The notes beneath the pieces are model-generated. The model was given only the letters and a program-made list of their open reading frames with translations, was not told where the DNA came from and did no database searches. A program made the position numbers and the translations under genes. From assembly GCA_903845115.1 (NCBI GenBank), contig CAIMWE010000022.1, positions 1 through 64,000 on the forward strand: a DNA stretch of 64,000 bases, read 5' to 3'. This document shows positions 21,067 through 31,453 of the stretch, piece after piece; position 1 is the first letter of the stretch; the number at the start of each line of letters is the position of its first letter. This DNA comes from an uncultured Acidobacteriota bacterium (GTDB lineage: Bacteria > Acidobacteriota > Thermoanaerobaculia > UBA5066).

Positions 21067-21714
21067 ATGGGTCAGAAAGTACATCCCTACGGCTTCCGCA
21101 TCGGCTACAACCGGACCTGGCATTCGCGCTGGTACGCCGAGAAGGACTACCTCAAGCACCTTCACGACGACCTCAAGCTTCGCGCGGAGCTGAAGAAGGA
21201 GCTGGCGAACGCAGCGGTCTCGGAGATCGAGATCGAGCGCGGGAACAAGCTCAAGATCAACATCATGACCGCCCGGCCGGGCGTGATCATCGGAAAGAAG
21301 GGCGCCTCGGTCGACCTGCTGAGGGATCGCCTGCAGAAGAGGCTGGGCAAGGACATCCACGTCAATATCGTGGAGATCCAGCGCCCCGAGACCGACGCGC
21401 AGCTGGTGGCCGAATCGATCGCGATGCAGATCGAGCGCCGGGTGGCGTTCCGGCGTGCGATGAAGAAGGGGATGGAGTCGGCGTTCCGGTTCGGGGCCCA
21501 GGGGATCAAGATCCGCTGCTCCGGCCGCCTGAACGGAGCCGAGATCGCCCGGTCCGAGTGGTACCAAGAGGGGCGCCTGCCGCTCCACACGCTCAAGGCC
21601 GACATCGACTACGGTTTCGCCGAGGCCCGGACGACGTACGGAAAGATCGGCGTGAAGTGCTGGATCTACAAGGGCGATCTGCACCGCGCGAAGTCCCGGC
21701 GGAAGGCGGCATGA
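21067..21714 (+). CDS. rpsC: 30S ribosomal protein S3
   Basis: Small-subunit protein at the mRNA entry channel, with helicase function together with S4 and S5. The 215-residue product starts [23 protein letters not shown]. It has a KH domain with the [13 protein letters not shown] loop and the conserved [20 protein letters not shown] region. GAGGAGAGAAG lies upstream of the ATG. An 86-base GC-rich spacer without features I can name follows. Confidence 0.97.
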   Translation: MGQKVHPYGFRIGYNRTWHSRWYAEKDYLKHLHDDLKLRAELKKELANAAVSEIEIERGNKLKINIMTARPGVIIGKKGASVDLLRDRLQKRLGKDIHVNIVEIQRPETDAQLVAESIAMQIERRVAFRRAMKKGMESAFRFGAQGIKIRCSGRLNGAEIARSEWYQEGRLPLHTLKADIDYGFAEARTTYGKIGVKCWIYKGDLHRAKSRRKAA

Positions 21715-21800
21715 TGGACCGGGCTGAACCCGGGGCCGGGTTCCCCCGGACCCCCTCCGCGCCCCTGACGATGGGCGGAAGGAACTAAGGAAACAGCACC

Positions 21801-22226
21801 ATGTTGATGCCCGCGAAGGTCAAGTACAGGAAGCAGCAGAAGGGCCGGCGGCGGGGGACCGCCAGCCGGGGCGCCGATCTCTCGTTCGGCGACTACGGCC
21901 TGCAGGCGCTCGAGCCGGGCTGGCTCACCGCGCGGCAGATCGAAGCGAGCCGCGTGGCCATCCAGCGGCACGTCAAGCGCGGCGGAAAGCTCTGGATCAG
22001 GGTGTTTCCCGACAAGCCGATCACGAAGAAGCCCGCGGAGACCCGCATGGGCAAGGGGAAGGGCGCGCCGGAGGCCTGGGTTTGCGTCATCAAGCCGGCC
22101 CGGATGCTCTTCGAGATGGAAGGGATCGACGAGAAGACCGCCCGCGTGGCGTTCCGGCTCGCGGCTGACAAGATCGGGATCAAGACGCGGTTCGTGTCGA
22201 AGACTTTCCTGGAGGCGGTGCGATGA
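21801..22226 (+). CDS. rplP: 50S ribosomal protein L16
   Basis: Organises the A-site finger of 23S rRNA. The 141-residue product has the [19 protein letters not shown] start, [20 protein letters not shown] and the conserved [19 protein letters not shown]. Its stop overlaps the rpmC start as ATGA, so translation of the two is probably coupled. Confidence 0.97.
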   Translation: MLMPAKVKYRKQQKGRRRGTASRGADLSFGDYGLQALEPGWLTARQIEASRVAIQRHVKRGGKLWIRVFPDKPITKKPAETRMGKGKGAPEAWVCVIKPARMLFEMEGIDEKTARVAFRLAADKIGIKTRFVSKTFLEAVR

Positions 22227-22606
22227 AGGGCGTGACGAAGATCGGCACGATGGCCGACTGGACCCTCGAGGAGAGGGCGGCGAAGGAGAAGGAGTGGCGT
22301 CAGTCGCTCTTCACTCTCCGCCTCCAGAAGGCGACGGGTCAGCTGGACAACCCGATGAAGATCAAGTCGCTCCGGCGGGACATCGCGCGGATGAAGACGC
22401 TCGAGTCGAGGTCCGCGCCGGTCCCGGCGGGCGCCGCGGCAGGAACTCCCTCGGGCGGCGGGGCTCCGGCAGCCGAGGCGAAGGCGCCGACGGCGGCGGC
22501 GGGCGAGAAGGCGTCGCCCGCGGCCAAGAAGGTCGCGAAGGCGTCCGGCAAGTCGGCTTCGGCGGCGAAGCCCGGGGCGAAGGCCAAGGCGAAGGCGAAG
22601 GCGTAG
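22223..22606 (+). CDS. rpmC: 50S ribosomal protein L29 with long Ala/Lys tail
   Basis: Exit-tunnel rim protein. Residues about 10-65 are a normal L29 core ([20 protein letters not shown] and DIARMKTL). The remaining 60 or so residues are an Ala/Lys/Pro/Gly-rich tail, giving 127 residues against the usual 65-70. The tail ends in repeated Ala-Lys and is probably disordered and RNA-contacting. The ATG overlaps the rplP stop by four bases. Confidence 0.92.
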   Translation: MKGVTKIGTMADWTLEERAAKEKEWRQSLFTLRLQKATGQLDNPMKIKSLRRDIARMKTLESRSAPVPAGAAAGTPSGGGAPAAEAKAPTAAAGEKASPAAKKVAKASGKSASAAKPGAKAKAKAKA

Positions 22607-22615
22607 GCCGAGGAG

Positions 22616-22918
22616 ATGAACGTGGAAGACAAAGTGACCCCGGCAGCCCCGCCTGCGGCGGAGCCGAAGCGCGCCCGGAAGACGGGGAAGGTCGTGTCGG
22701 CGAAGATGGAGAAGACGGTCGTGGTCGAGGTGACCCGGACCGTGAAGAACCCGCAGTACGGGCGCTTCCAGAAGAAGTCCGCCAAGTTCCTCGCCGACGA
22801 CCGCGTCCTGGGCGCCAAGCCCGGGGACGTCGTCGAGATCGAGGAGACGAAACCCCTCTCGGCGCGGAAGCGCTGGAGAGTGCGGGCCATCGTCACGGCG
22901 GGACGGCGCGAAGCGTGA
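22616..22918 (+). CDS. rpsQ: 30S ribosomal protein S17
   Basis: Primary 16S rRNA-binding protein of the 30S body. The OB-fold core starts at KTGKVVSAKMEKTVVVEV (about 22-39) and includes NPQYGRFQKKSAKFLADD and the C-terminal PLSARKRWRV. About 20 N-terminal residues rich in Ala and Pro are extra, for a total of 100. GAGGAG lies directly upstream of the ATG. Confidence 0.95.
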   Translation: MNVEDKVTPAAPPAAEPKRARKTGKVVSAKMEKTVVVEVTRTVKNPQYGRFQKKSAKFLADDRVLGAKPGDVVEIEETKPLSARKRWRVRAIVTAGRREA

Positions 22919-22983
22919 CGCGGCGACACTGCAGGATGGAATCGGACGCGAGAGTGAAGAAGGGTACTAGGTAGGAGGACGCC

Positions 22984-23358
22984 GTGATTCAGATGGGGAC
23001 GATCCTCGAGGTCGCCGACAACTCGGGCGCCAGGAGCGTGTGCTGCATCCGCCTGAAGGGCGGGTCGGTCGGGCTCTACGGCCGGCTTGGCGACGTGATC
23101 ACCTGCTCCGTGAGGGAGTCGGCTCCGGACGCGCCGGAGCCGGTGAAGAAGGGGAAGGTCGTGAAAGCCGTCATCGTGCGGACCCGCCGCGAGGAGCGGC
23201 GCCGCGACGGAAGCTACATCCGCTTCGACACGAACGCCGCGGTTCTGATCAACAACGAGAAGGAGCCGATCGGTACCCGAGTGTTCGGGCCGGTCGCCCG
23301 GGAGCTCCGCGAGAAGAAGTTCATGAAGATCATCTCGCTGGCGCCCGAGGTCATCTGA
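22984..23358 (+). CDS. rplN: 50S ribosomal protein L14
   Basis: Large-subunit interface protein that bridges to 16S rRNA and is the docking site for silencing factor RsfS. The 124-residue product has the [17 protein letters not shown] start, [18 protein letters not shown] and the C-terminal [20 protein letters not shown]. The GTG start follows the GTAGGAGG site. Spacing is 65 bases after rpsQ. Confidence 0.97.
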   Translation: MIQMGTILEVADNSGARSVCCIRLKGGSVGLYGRLGDVITCSVRESAPDAPEPVKKGKVVKAVIVRTRREERRRDGSYIRFDTNAAVLINNEKEPIGTRVFGPVARELREKKFMKIISLAPEVI

Positions 23359-23371
23359 CGGAAAGAGCCCG

Positions 23372-23740
23372 ATGAAGAAAAAGAAGGCTGTCTACACTGG
23401 GAAGTCGAGGATCCGCCGGGGTGACGAGGTCGTCGTCACGAGCGGGAGCGACCGGGGAGCGTCCGGGAAGGTGCTCCGGGTCCTCCGGGAGAAGGGGCGG
23501 GTCGTGGTCGAAGGCGTCAACATGATGAAGCGGGCCACGCGCGCGAACCCCCAGAAGAACATCAAGGGCGGCATCGTCGAGAAGGAAGCGCCGATCGCGA
23601 TCTCGAACGTGATGCTGAAGGACCCGAGTACCGGCAAGGCCACCAGGCTCGGCGTGCGGGTCGAAGGCGAGGAGCGAGTCCGTTTCGCGAAGAAGAGCAA
23701 GACGACCGTGTCGACGGTCTCGCGGGCGGCAGGGGAGTAG
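23372..23740 (+). CDS. rplX: 50S ribosomal protein L24
   Basis: Assembly initiator of the large subunit. The 122-residue product has the KOW-type [24 protein letters not shown] segment, [28 protein letters not shown] and the SNVML motif. The C-terminus is slightly longer than typical. Spacing is 13 bases after rplN and 3 bases before rplE. Confidence 0.96.
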   Translation: MKKKKAVYTGKSRIRRGDEVVVTSGSDRGASGKVLRVLREKGRVVVEGVNMMKRATRANPQKNIKGGIVEKEAPIAISNVMLKDPSTGKATRLGVRVEGEERVRFAKKSKTTVSTVSRAAGE

Positions 23741-23743
23741 ACG

Positions 23744-24286
23744 ATGGCTGCAAGGCTCCTGGAGAAGTACAAGAAGGAGATCGTCCCGGTTCTCAGGAAG
23801 GACTTCGGGATCGAGAACCCGATGGCCGTCCCGAAGATCGAGAAGGTCGTCCTCAACATGGGGGTCGGCGAGGCGATCTCGAACGTGAAGCTCGTCGAGG
23901 CCGCGGCCGAGGAGCTGACCCGCATCGCGGGCCAGCGGGCGGTCATCACCCGGGCGAAGAAATCGATCGCGACTTTCAAGCTGCGGGAAGGGATGCCGAT
24001 CGGCTGCCGCGTGACCCTGCGCGGCGACCGGATGTACGAATTCCTCGACCGGCTGCTGAACATCGCCCTGCCCCGGGTCCGCGACTTCCGCGGCGTCGCG
24101 ACGAGGGCGTTCGACGGTCGCGGCAACTACACTCTCGGCATCCGGGACCACCTGATCTTCCCGGAAATCGACCCGACGAAGATCGACAAGTCCAAGGGTC
24201 TCAACGTCACGATCGTCACCACCGCCGGAACGGACGACCGGGCCCGGGTTCTCCTGCGGGAGCTCGGGATGCCGTTCGGACGCTGA
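23744..24286 (+). CDS. rplE: 50S ribosomal protein L5
   Basis: Binds 5S rRNA and contacts the P-site tRNA. The 180-residue product is of typical length, with [15 protein letters not shown], the conserved [25 protein letters not shown] and the C-terminal LRELGMPF. It starts three bases after rplX and is followed by rpsN. Confidence 0.97.
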   Translation: MAARLLEKYKKEIVPVLRKDFGIENPMAVPKIEKVVLNMGVGEAISNVKLVEAAAEELTRIAGQRAVITRAKKSIATFKLREGMPIGCRVTLRGDRMYEFLDRLLNIALPRVRDFRGVATRAFDGRGNYTLGIRDHLIFPEIDPTKIDKSKGLNVTIVTTAGTDDRARVLLRELGMPFGR

Positions 24287-24310
24287 GGCTAGGCAGGAGA
24301 ATCGACAACG

Positions 24311-24496
24311 ATGGCTCGTCGCGCTGCAATCATCAAGGCGAATTCGAAGCTCAAGTACGCCATCCGCGTGCGGAACCGCTGCAAGATTTGCGGCAGGCCG
24401 CGTGCCTTCCTCCGCAAGTTCGGCCTCTGCCGGATTTGCTTCCGCAATCTCTCGCTCGCGGGCTACATCCCGGGCGTGACGAAGGCGTCCTGGTAA
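24311..24496 (+). CDS. rpsN: 30S ribosomal protein S14, zinc-binding type
   Basis: Late-assembly protein of the 30S head. The 61-residue product is the short, zinc-binding form, with Cys24, Cys27, Cys40 and Cys43 in [11 protein letters not shown] and GLCRICFR. It ends in the usual GVTKASW. The TAA stop is part of the strong TAAGGAGG ribosome binding site of rpsH. Confidence 0.97.
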   Translation: MARRAAIIKANSKLKYAIRVRNRCKICGRPRAFLRKFGLCRICFRNLSLAGYIPGVTKASW

Positions 24497-24506
24497 GGAG
24501 GTCGAC

Positions 24507-24905
24507 GTGAACACACCCGACCCGGTGTCCGACCTCCTCACCAGAGTCCGGAACGGCCTCCACGCCCGGCACGAGAAAATCGACGTTCCCTCGTCCCGCT
24601 TCAAGGTGGAGCTGGCCCGGATCCTGAAGGACGAGGGTTTCATCAAGAATTTCAAGGTCCTCGACGACCGGGGCGCCGGGCTCCTCCGGCTGTACCTCAA
24701 GTACGACGAGGCGGGCCATCCCGTGATTCACGGGGTCTCGCGCGTGTCGCGCCCGGGCCGCCGGCTCTACCGCGGCAAGGACGAGATTCCCCAGGTCCTC
24801 GGCGGCCTGGGAGTGGCGATCATCTCGACCTCGCAGGGGCTGCTGACCGGCCAGGACGCCAAGCGGCGCGGGGTCGGCGGGGAGATCGTCTGTTCCGTCT
24901 GGTGA
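24507..24905 (+). CDS. rpsH: 30S ribosomal protein S8
   Basis: Central-domain assembly protein; in E. coli it represses the spc operon. The 132-residue product starts with DPVSDLLTRVRNGLHARHEKIDVPSS and ends with STSQGLLTGQDAKRRGVGGEIVCSVW, both typical. The GTG start has an excellent AAGGAGG site seven bases upstream, overlapping the rpsN stop. Confidence 0.97.
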   Translation: MNTPDPVSDLLTRVRNGLHARHEKIDVPSSRFKVELARILKDEGFIKNFKVLDDRGAGLLRLYLKYDEAGHPVIHGVSRVSRPGRRLYRGKDEIPQVLGGLGVAIISTSQGLLTGQDAKRRGVGGEIVCSVW

Positions 24906-24963
24906 GACGGAACGGCGAAGACGGCAGACGGGACGCTGACAGGGCAGGAACAGGGAGATAGAG

Positions 24964-25521
24964 ATGTCGCGAGTTGGAAAGAAGCCGATCCCCGTCCCGA
25001 AGGGGGTGGAGGTGGCGATCGAAGCGGCGTCGGTCCTCGTGAAGGGACCGAAGGGCTCCGTGTCGGCGCCGATCCAAGAGGGAATCACGGTGGCGCTCAA
25101 GGACGGGAAGGTCGAGGTCTCGCGCAAGGGTGAAGAGAAGCGGGACAAGGCATTCCACGGGCTGACGCGCGCCCTGGTGCAGAACGCGGTGATCGGCGTC
25201 ACCGAGGGGTACAAGCGGGAAATCGACCTGGTGGGAATCGGGTACAAGGCCGAGAAGAAGGGCAAGGTCGTCATCTTCTCGTGCGGGTTCTCCCACACGG
25301 TCCCGTTCCCGGAGCCGGAGGGAGTGACGATCAACGTCGCGCCCGACGCGAAGGCGAAGGACATCACGCACATCGTGGTGACCGGCGTGGACAAGCAGAA
25401 GGTCGGCCAGACCGCGACCGTGATCCGCGGGATCAAGCCGCCCGATCCGTACAAGCTGAAGGGTTTCCGCTTCGTCGGCGAGGTCCTGAAGAAGAAGGCC
25501 GGCAAGGCGACGGGCAAGTGA
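24964..25521 (+). CDS. rplF: 50S ribosomal protein L6
   Basis: Binds the sarcin-ricin region of 23S rRNA. The 185-residue product starts MSRVGKKPIPVPKGVEV and shows the C-terminal KQKVGQTATVIRGIKPPDPYKLKGFRF signature. Spacing is 58 bases after rpsH with no feature of note, and 12 bases before rplR. Confidence 0.97.
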   Translation: MSRVGKKPIPVPKGVEVAIEAASVLVKGPKGSVSAPIQEGITVALKDGKVEVSRKGEEKRDKAFHGLTRALVQNAVIGVTEGYKREIDLVGIGYKAEKKGKVVIFSCGFSHTVPFPEPEGVTINVAPDAKAKDITHIVVTGVDKQKVGQTATVIRGIKPPDPYKLKGFRFVGEVLKKKAGKATGK

Positions 25522-25533
25522 GGATGACGTTCC

Positions 25534-25902
25534 ATGGATAAAGCGAAGGTTCGCGTCGAAGCGCGTGTCCGGATCCAGAAGCGGATTCGCCGCAAGGTGT
25601 CCGGCACGGCGGAGCGGCCCCGCCTGGCGGTCAGCCGGTCCCTCCGGTACATCTCCGTGCAGCTCATCGACGACGCGGCGGGCGCCACCCTGGCCCACGC
25701 CTCGTCGCGCGAGGAGTCGGTGAAGGGCGCCAGCAAGAGCGCCTCCGGCAAGGCGGCCGCGGTCGCCGTCGGGGCGCTCATCGCCGAGCGTGCGAAGGAC
25801 AAGGGGATCTCGGCCGTCGTGTTCGACCGGGGCGGGCACCTCTACCACGGCAACGTCAAGGCCCTCGCGGATTCCGCACGCGAGAAGGGGTTGAAGTTTT
25901 GA
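25534..25902 (+). CDS. rplR: 50S ribosomal protein L18
   Basis: Binds 5S rRNA with L5. The 122-residue product has the basic N-terminus ([21 protein letters not shown]), [21 protein letters not shown] and the C-terminal [23 protein letters not shown]. Its TGA stop overlaps the TTG start of rpsE. Confidence 0.97.
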   Translation: MDKAKVRVEARVRIQKRIRRKVSGTAERPRLAVSRSLRYISVQLIDDAAGATLAHASSREESVKGASKSASGKAAAVAVGALIAERAKDKGISAVVFDRGGHLYHGNVKALADSAREKGLKF

Positions 25903-26570
25903 GCACCAACATCCCGAACCGTCCCCAGCGTCCCGGTGGCAACCGTCCCGGCGGCAACCGCCCCGGCGGTCCCGGCCGCGGTGGCCCCGGCGGCCCTCAG
26001 CGCCCCGCCGGTGCGCTCGGCGAAGGCCGCGCGGGAGCCGACCTGATCGACCACGTCGTGCACATCAACCGGGTCACGAAGGTCGTCAAGGGCGGCAAGA
26101 ACTTCTCCTTCTCCGCTCTCGTCATCGTCGGTGACGGCAAGGGCCGGGTCGGGTACGGCTCCGGCAAGGCGAAGGAAGTTCCGGTCGCCATCAAGAAGGG
26201 GATCGAGATCGCCAAGAAGACGATGATCTCCGTTCCGCTGAAGGGGACGACGATCCCGCATCCCGTGGTCGGCCACTACGGCGCCGGGCTCGTGATGCTC
26301 AAGCCGGCGTCCGAGGGAACGGGCGTCATCGCCGGGGGCGCGGTCCGGGCGGTCCTCGAGTCCGCCGGCGTCCAGAACATCCTGACGAAGTCGCTCGGCA
26401 CGGCGAACCCCAGCAACGTCGTGAAGGCGACCTTCGACGCCCTGAAGCACCTCTACCTCGAGGAGACGATCGCCCGGGGCCGGGGACGCACGGGCGCCCC
26501 CGCCGCGGAGGCCGCTCCCGCGACTGCTGAGCCGGCCGAGGCGCCGGAAAGCGCGGAGAACAACGGATGA
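25899..26570 (+). CDS. rpsE: 30S ribosomal protein S5 with Gly/Arg/Pro-rich N-terminal tail
   Basis: S5 acts in decoding fidelity and at the mRNA entry channel. The start is TTG, overlapping the rplR stop as TTGA. The first 48 or so residues are a repetitive Asn-Arg-Pro-Gly-Gly tail unlike normal S5. The core begins near [20 protein letters not shown] and includes [18 protein letters not shown] and [17 protein letters not shown] short Ala/Glu-rich C-terminal tail brings the total to 223 residues, against about 165. The tail is in frame, so a later start would only shorten it. Confidence 0.93.
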   Translation: MSTNIPNRPQRPGGNRPGGNRPGGPGRGGPGGPQRPAGALGEGRAGADLIDHVVHINRVTKVVKGGKNFSFSALVIVGDGKGRVGYGSGKAKEVPVAIKKGIEIAKKTMISVPLKGTTIPHPVVGHYGAGLVMLKPASEGTGVIAGGAVRAVLESAGVQNILTKSLGTANPSNVVKATFDALKHLYLEETIARGRGRTGAPAAEAAPATAEPAEAPESAENNG

Positions 26571-26908
26571 CCGAGAAGATGAGCGACGAGAAGGCCGTGG
26601 CCCCGAAGGCCGCCAGGCCGAAGAAGGCGGCACAGGACGTGGACGCCATGGTCGCGGAAGTCGTCGCCGCCGCGAGGACGGCTCCTGCCAGGCCCGCCAA
26701 GCCCACGCCCGCAGCCGAGCCGAAAGCCGCCACGACGATCCGCATCCGGCAGGTCGGATCCGGCATCTGCACGCCGGTCGACCAGAAGCAGACCTTGAAG
26801 GCCCTCGGGCTCCGCGGCATCCGTCAGGAGGTCGTCCGGCCGGACACGCCCGCCACGCGCGGGATGGTCCGGAAGGTTCGCCACCTCGTGACGGTCGTCG
26901 GCGAGTGA
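26567..26908 (+). CDS. rpmD: 50S ribosomal protein L30 with N-terminal extension
   Basis: L30 is normally about 60 residues. Here the core ([20 protein letters not shown] to [13 protein letters not shown]) occupies residues about 56-113. It is preceded by a 55-residue Ala/Lys/Pro-rich extension. The ATG at 26567 overlaps the rpsE stop by four bases, which supports translation of the extension. Internal starts closer to the core lack good sites. Confidence 0.88.
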   Translation: MTEKMSDEKAVAPKAARPKKAAQDVDAMVAEVVAAARTAPARPAKPTPAAEPKAATTIRIRQVGSGICTPVDQKQTLKALGLRGIRQEVVRPDTPATRGMVRKVRHLVTVVGE

Positions 26909-26925
26909 AAGAGAGGGAGAGCACC

Positions 26926-27390
26926 ATGGCGCACGGACTCAACAACCTCGGTCCCCGCAAGGGATCGACGTCGGTCAAGAAGAGGGTGGGACGGGGACCG
27001 GGATCTGGTCTCGGGAAGACCTCCGGCCGCGGGCATAAGGGACAGAAGTCCCGCTCCGGCTACACCTCCCTCCGCGGGCACGAGGGCGGCCAGATGCCGC
27101 TCCATCGCAGGATCCCCAAGCGCGGGTTCACGAGCCTCTTCCGCAAGGAGTGGATCACGGTCTCCCTCGCCGGTCTCGAACGGTGCTTCGAAGCGGGCGC
27201 GAAGGTGACGGAGGAGTCCCTCCGCGAGGTCGGCCTCGTGAAGGGGACCGGCCACGGCGTGAAGATCCTGGGGACCGGAGAGATCACGAAGGCTCTCGCG
27301 GTGACTGCCGGCAAGTTCACCGAGGGCGCCAAGAAGAAGATCGAGGCGGCCGGAGGCCACTGCGAAATCAGCGAGGTCCTGAAGGCGTGA
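26926..27390 (+). CDS. rplO: 50S ribosomal protein L15
   Basis: Late large-subunit assembly protein. The 154-residue product from the ATG at 26926 has the Gly-rich RNA-binding N-terminus ([24 protein letters not shown]) and the [14 protein letters not shown] motif. GAGAGGGAGAG lies upstream of the ATG. A GTG at 26905 would add seven residues. The stop overlaps the secY start. Confidence 0.96.
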   Translation: MAHGLNNLGPRKGSTSVKKRVGRGPGSGLGKTSGRGHKGQKSRSGYTSLRGHEGGQMPLHRRIPKRGFTSLFRKEWITVSLAGLERCFEAGAKVTEESLREVGLVKGTGHGVKILGTGEITKALAVTAGKFTEGAKKKIEAAGGHCEISEVLKA

Positions 27391-28781
27391 ATATCCTCGA
27401 GTCGTTCCGCAACATTTTCGCGATCCCGGACCTCCGGAGGAGAGTTCTCTTCACGTTCGGGCTCCTCGCGATCTACCGCATCGGATCCCACATCCCGACG
27501 CCAGGGCTGAATGCCACGGCGTTCGAGGAGTTCTTCCGGTCGAACGCGGGCGGCCTGCTCGGTTTCCTCGATATCTTCTCCGGCGGCGCGCTCCGCCGGC
27601 TGTCGGTGTTCGCCCTCGGCATCACCCCCTACATCACGGCGTCGATCATCCTGCAGCTCCTCACGGTGGTCTGGCCGTTCCTCGAGAAGCTCTCGAAGGA
27701 AGGCGAGCTCGGGCGCCGGAAGATCACGCAGTACACGCGGTACGGGACGGTCGTCCTCTCGGTCGTCCAGGGGAGCGGCATCGCCCTCTGGCTGTGGTCG
27801 ACCACTGCGCCGAGCGGCCTTCCCCTCGTCCTCCGCGACATCGGGAAGATCCCGTTCGTGATGCTGGCGGTCCTGACTCTGACGACGGGCACCGCCTTCG
27901 TCATGTGGCTCGGCGAGCAGATCACCGAGCGCGGAATCGGGAACGGCATCTCGCTGATCATCTTCGCCGGCATCGTGGCCGGCTTCCCGACTGCGGTCTG
28001 GCAGTCCCTCCAGCAGGTCCAGCGCGGGCAGATGTCGCTGATCGTGATGGCGATCCTGACGACATTCATGGTGGTCGTGGTCGGGGCGATCGTCCTCGTG
28101 GAGAGGGCGCAGCGCCGCATCCCGGTCCAGTACGCCAAACGGGTCGTCGGGCGCCGGGTGTACGGCGGGCAGAACACCTACCTGCCCCTCAGGGTGAACA
28201 CCGGTGGGGTCATCCCGATCATCTTCGCCGTCTCGATCATCCAGTTCCCGCAGTACCTCGCCTCGGCGTTCAAGGCCGACTTCATGAAGAGGATGGCGGA
28301 GCAGCTGGCCGTGGGGCAGCCGCTCTACAACCTCCTCTACGGGGCGGGGATCATCTTCTTCTGCTACTTCTACATCTCGATCATCTTCAACCCGACCGAC
28401 ACCGCGGAGAACATGCGGAAGTACGGCGGGTTCATCCCTGGCATCCGCCCAGGTAAGGCGACGAGCGACTACATCGACACGGTTCTCACCAGGATCACGC
28501 TGATCGGCGCCTGCTACCTCGTGGTCGTGGCGCTGATCCCGGAGTTCCTGATGATGGGGTTCAAGGTCCAGTCGCTCCCGTTCATCGGCCCGTGGCTCGA
28601 CGCCTTCCTGCCGAACTTCATCACGCAGGGGCTCGGGATCACGTTCTACTTCGGAGGGACCTCGACCCTGATCGTGGTCGGCGTCGCGATGGACACCGTC
28701 CAGCAGATCGAATCGCAGCTCGTGATGAGGAACTACGAAGGCTTCCTGAAGAAGGGCCGCATCCGCGGCCGCAGGGCTTAG
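27387..28781 (+). CDS. secY: Preprotein translocase subunit SecY
   Basis: Channel-forming subunit of the Sec translocon, 464 residues with about ten hydrophobic helices. The plug-region sequence [28 protein letters not shown] and the cytoplasmic loop with [14 protein letters not shown] are characteristic. The basic C5 loop ([18 protein letters not shown]) is also typical. The GTG overlaps the rplO stop as GTGA. It is followed by adk after 15 bases. Confidence 0.97.
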   Translation: MNILESFRNIFAIPDLRRRVLFTFGLLAIYRIGSHIPTPGLNATAFEEFFRSNAGGLLGFLDIFSGGALRRLSVFALGITPYITASIILQLLTVVWPFLEKLSKEGELGRRKITQYTRYGTVVLSVVQGSGIALWLWSTTAPSGLPLVLRDIGKIPFVMLAVLTLTTGTAFVMWLGEQITERGIGNGISLIIFAGIVAGFPTAVWQSLQQVQRGQMSLIVMAILTTFMVVVVGAIVLVERAQRRIPVQYAKRVVGRRVYGGQNTYLPLRVNTGGVIPIIFAVSIIQFPQYLASAFKADFMKRMAEQLAVGQPLYNLLYGAGIIFFCYFYISIIFNPTDTAENMRKYGGFIPGIRPGKATSDYIDTVLTRITLIGACYLVVVALIPEFLMMGFKVQSLPFIGPWLDAFLPNFITQGLGITFYFGGTSTLIVVGVAMDTVQQIESQLVMRNYEGFLKKGRIRGRRA

Positions 28782-28796
28782 GCGGAGGTTCGCACG

Positions 28797-29378
28797 ATGG
28801 CGTCCACGATCGTTTTCTTCGGCCCGCCCGGATCCGGCAAGGGCACGCAGGCTTCCCGGCTCGCGGTCTCCCTGGGGATTCCGCAGATCTCGACCGGCGA
28901 CCTGCTCCGCGCGCACGTCAAGGGCGGCACGGAGCTGGGGGCGATCGCGAAACCGATCATGGAGTCCGGGGCGCTGGTCCCGGACGAGCTGGTGACCCGG
29001 ATGCTCAAGCAGCGCCTCGAAGAGCCGGACGCGAAGGGCGGAGCCCTCTTCGACGGCTACCCGCGGACGCTCGCCCAGGCCGAGTCGCTGGACGGGCTGC
29101 TGGCGGAGATGGGGCGGAAAGTGGACGCCGTCCTGTTCATCGACGTCCCCGACGAGCCGATCGTCGAGCGGCTGGTGAAGAGGGCCGAGATCGAGGGGCG
29201 CGCGGACGACACCCCGGACACGATCCGGGAGCGGCTGAGGGTCTACCGGGAAAAGACGGCCCCCCTGGCCGGGCGGTACGCGAAGGCGGGAACGCTCGTC
29301 ACGATCGACGGGAACCGTCCCGTCGACACCGTGGCCGCGGACGTCGCCGCGGCCGTGAGGAGAGCTTCCTCCCGATGA
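28797..29378 (+). CDS. adk: Adenylate kinase, short form
   Basis: Interconverts ATP plus AMP and two ADP. The P-loop is GPPGSGKGTQ (9-18), with STGDLLRAHV in the AMP site and FDGYPRTLAQA in the core. The LID region is short (KRAEIEGRADDTPDTIRERL), with no zinc cysteines, giving 193 residues. The location between secY and map is conserved in many bacteria. The stop overlaps the map start by four bases. Confidence 0.96.
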   Translation: MASTIVFFGPPGSGKGTQASRLAVSLGIPQISTGDLLRAHVKGGTELGAIAKPIMESGALVPDELVTRMLKQRLEEPDAKGGALFDGYPRTLAQAESLDGLLAEMGRKVDAVLFIDVPDEPIVERLVKRAEIEGRADDTPDTIRERLRVYREKTAPLAGRYAKAGTLVTIDGNRPVDTVAADVAAAVRRASSR

Positions 29379-30211
29379 TCACGTGCAAGTCCCGGTCGGA
29401 GCTGCTCCTGATGGAGCGGGCGACGCGCATCGTCCAGGAGGTCCTGGCCGAGTGCGTGGAGGCCGTCCGTCCCGGAGCGACCACCGAGGAAATCGACCGG
29501 ATCGCCGCCGCGGGGATCAAGGCCCGCGGCGGGAAAGCGGCATTCCTCGGCTACCGGGGCTATCCCAGGTCGATCTGCGTGTCGGTCGGAGACGAAGTCG
29601 TCCACGGAATCCCTTCGTCGAAGCGGAAGCTCCGCGAGGGAGAGCTCGTGGGCCTCGACCTGGGGGCGATCGTGGAGGGCTACTACGGCGACGCGGCGAG
29701 GACGGTCGGAGCGGGAAAGGTCGCGCCGGAGCTGGACCAGCTCCTTCGGGTGACGCACGAGGCGCTCGTGGCCGGCGTCGAGGCGGTCCGGGTCGGCGGG
29801 AAGATCGGCGACATCGGGGCGGCGGTCGAGGCGGTGGCGACCAGGCACGGGTACGGCGTCGTCCGGGAGTTCGTGGGCCACGGGATCGGGACCGCCCTGC
29901 ACGAGAAGCCGGAGGTCCCGAACTACGGGCCGGCCGGACGCCGGGAGACGATCCGGGGCGGGATGACGCTCGCGATCGAGCCGATGCTCAACCTGGGAGC
30001 CGCCGACGTCCGGGTCGCCTCGGACGGGTGGACGGTGAGGACCGTGGACGGGAAGGCCTCGTCGCATTTCGAGCATACGGTCGTGGCGACCGCGGAAGGC
30101 CCGGTCGTCCTGGGATTCGGGCGTTATTCTCGGGAGGGAACCGTCCCGGGGGTCCCGGGATTCCACGAGTACCCGGCAGCCGCGTCCGTGCGGTCCGGGG
30201 CCGTGGCCTGA
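29375..30211 (+). CDS. map: Type I methionine aminopeptidase
   Basis: Removes the N-terminal methionine from new proteins. The metal ligands are visible in [17 protein letters not shown] (two Asp), [18 protein letters not shown] (His), AIEPML (Glu) and SSHFEHTVV (Glu). The ATG overlaps the adk stop (ATGA). The product has 278 residues, including a C-terminal tail of about 28 residues beyond the usual end. No N-terminal zinc-finger extension is present. Confidence 0.96.
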   Translation: MITCKSRSELLLMERATRIVQEVLAECVEAVRPGATTEEIDRIAAAGIKARGGKAAFLGYRGYPRSICVSVGDEVVHGIPSSKRKLREGELVGLDLGAIVEGYYGDAARTVGAGKVAPELDQLLRVTHEALVAGVEAVRVGGKIGDIGAAVEAVATRHGYGVVREFVGHGIGTALHEKPEVPNYGPAGRRETIRGGMTLAIEPMLNLGAADVRVASDGWTVRTVDGKASSHFEHTVVATAEGPVVLGFGRYSREGTVPGVPGFHEYPAAASVRSGAVA

Positions 30212-30242
30212 GGAGAGAGGGCGAAGAGGGCAGAGAAAGCGC

Positions 30243-30461
30243 ATGTCGAAGGAAGATGCCATCGAGGTGACCGCGACGGTCATCGAACCGCTCCCGAACG
30301 CGATGTTCAAGGTGGAGCTGGAGAACAAGCACCAGGTGCTGGCTCACATCTCCGGGAAGATGCGCAAGCACTTCATCCGGATCCTCCCCGGCGACAAGGT
30401 GCTCGTGGAGCTGAGTCCCTACGACCTCAGCCGCGGGCGGATCATCTACAGGTACAAGTGA
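30243..30461 (+). CDS. infA: Translation initiation factor IF-1
   Basis: Small OB-fold factor that occupies the A site during initiation. The 72-residue product shows [41 protein letters not shown] and the C-terminal RIIYRYK, all typical. It lies 31 bases after map and 25 before rpmJ. Confidence 0.97.
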   Translation: MSKEDAIEVTATVIEPLPNAMFKVELENKHQVLAHISGKMRKHFIRILPGDKVLVELSPYDLSRGRIIYRYK

Positions 30462-30486
30462 AGACCCGAGGCAGGAAGAGAACGCT

Positions 30487-30600
30487 ATGAAAGTCCGCAC
30501 ATCCGTCAAGAAGATCTGTACGAAATGCAAGGTCATCCGCCGGGCGGGCGTTGTCCGCGTCATCTGTGAGAACGCCAAGCACAAGCAGCGTCAGGGCTGA
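30487..30600 (+). CDS. rpmJ: 50S ribosomal protein L36, zinc-binding type
   Basis: The smallest ribosomal protein in the window, at 37 residues. The product begins [19 protein letters not shown] and ends KHKQRQG. Zinc ligands Cys11, Cys14, Cys27 and His32 are all present. GGAAGAGAAC lies upstream of the ATG. The infA-rpmJ-rpsM order is conserved among bacteria. Confidence 0.96.
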   Translation: MKVRTSVKKICTKCKVIRRAGVVRVICENAKHKQRQG

Positions 30601-30634
30601 CGCCCCTTCAAAGAGAGAGATCAGGAGTTAAGGA

Positions 30635-31018
30635 ATGGCCCGTATCGCCGGCGTCGACCTCCCCCCCAACAAGCGCGTGGAAATCGGCTTGACCTACATC
30701 TTCGGGCTGGGCCGAACCAGCGCGAACAAGATCCTGGAGACCGCGAAGGTGGGTCCGAACACCCGGGTCAAGGACCTGTCCGAGGACGAGGTGTCGAGGA
30801 TCCGGAAGACGATCCAGGACGACTTCAAGGTCGAGGGGGACCTTCGAAAGGAAGTCGCCCAGGATATCAAGCGCCTGATGGACATCGGGTGCTACCGTGG
30901 TCTCCGGCATCGGCGCGGCCTGCCGGTCCGCGGACAGCGGACCCACACGAACGCTAGAACCCGGAAGGGTCCCCGGAAGGGCGCCGTTGCCGGCAAGAAG
31001 AAGGCGACGAAGAAGTGA
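30635..31018 (+). CDS. rpsM: 30S ribosomal protein S13
   Basis: Head protein that contacts P-site tRNA and forms inter-subunit bridges. The 127-residue product has [26 protein letters not shown] and the C-terminal [24 protein letters not shown]. It lies 34 bases after rpmJ and opens the alpha gene cluster. Confidence 0.97.
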   Translation: MARIAGVDLPPNKRVEIGLTYIFGLGRTSANKILETAKVGPNTRVKDLSEDEVSRIRKTIQDDFKVEGDLRKEVAQDIKRLMDIGCYRGLRHRRGLPVRGQRTHTNARTRKGPRKGAVAGKKKATKK

Positions 31019-31039
31019 CGACCAGGATGAGGAGCTGAC

Positions 31040-31441
31040 ATGGCGACCGAAGCCGGCAAGCCCAAGAAGAAGGGGCCCAAGAAGGAAAAGAAGAACATCC
31101 CGCACGCTCTCGCGACGGTGCAGGCGTCCTTCAACAACACCATCATCTCCATCACCGACCCGCAGGGGAACGTGCTCGCCTGGTCCTCGGCGGGCCGGAC
31201 CGGTTTCAAGGGCTCCCGGAAGGGGACTCCGTTCGCGGCCCAGCTGGCCGCGGGCAACGCGGCCCAGATCGCCCAGGAGCACGGCGTTCGGAGCGTGGAC
31301 GTGAAGGTGAAGGGGCCGGGCGCCGGGCGCGAGAGCGCGATCCGGGCCCTCGCCGCCGCCGGGATCGGCATCCGCTCGATCCGCGACATCACGCCGATCC
31401 CCCACAACGGCTGCCGCCCGCGCAAGCGCCGCCGCGTCTGA
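31040..31441 (+). CDS. rpsK: 30S ribosomal protein S11
   Basis: Platform protein near the E site. The 133-residue product has a Lys-rich N-terminus followed by [11 protein letters not shown]-like sequence ([16 protein letters not shown]), [15 protein letters not shown] and the C-terminal [16 protein letters not shown] structured 181-base spacer follows before rpsD. Confidence 0.97.
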   Translation: MATEAGKPKKKGPKKEKKNIPHALATVQASFNNTIISITDPQGNVLAWSSAGRTGFKGSRKGTPFAAQLAAGNAAQIAQEHGVRSVDVKVKGPGAGRESAIRALAAAGIGIRSIRDITPIPHNGCRPRKRRRV

Positions 31442-31453
31442 ACTGAAAGATCC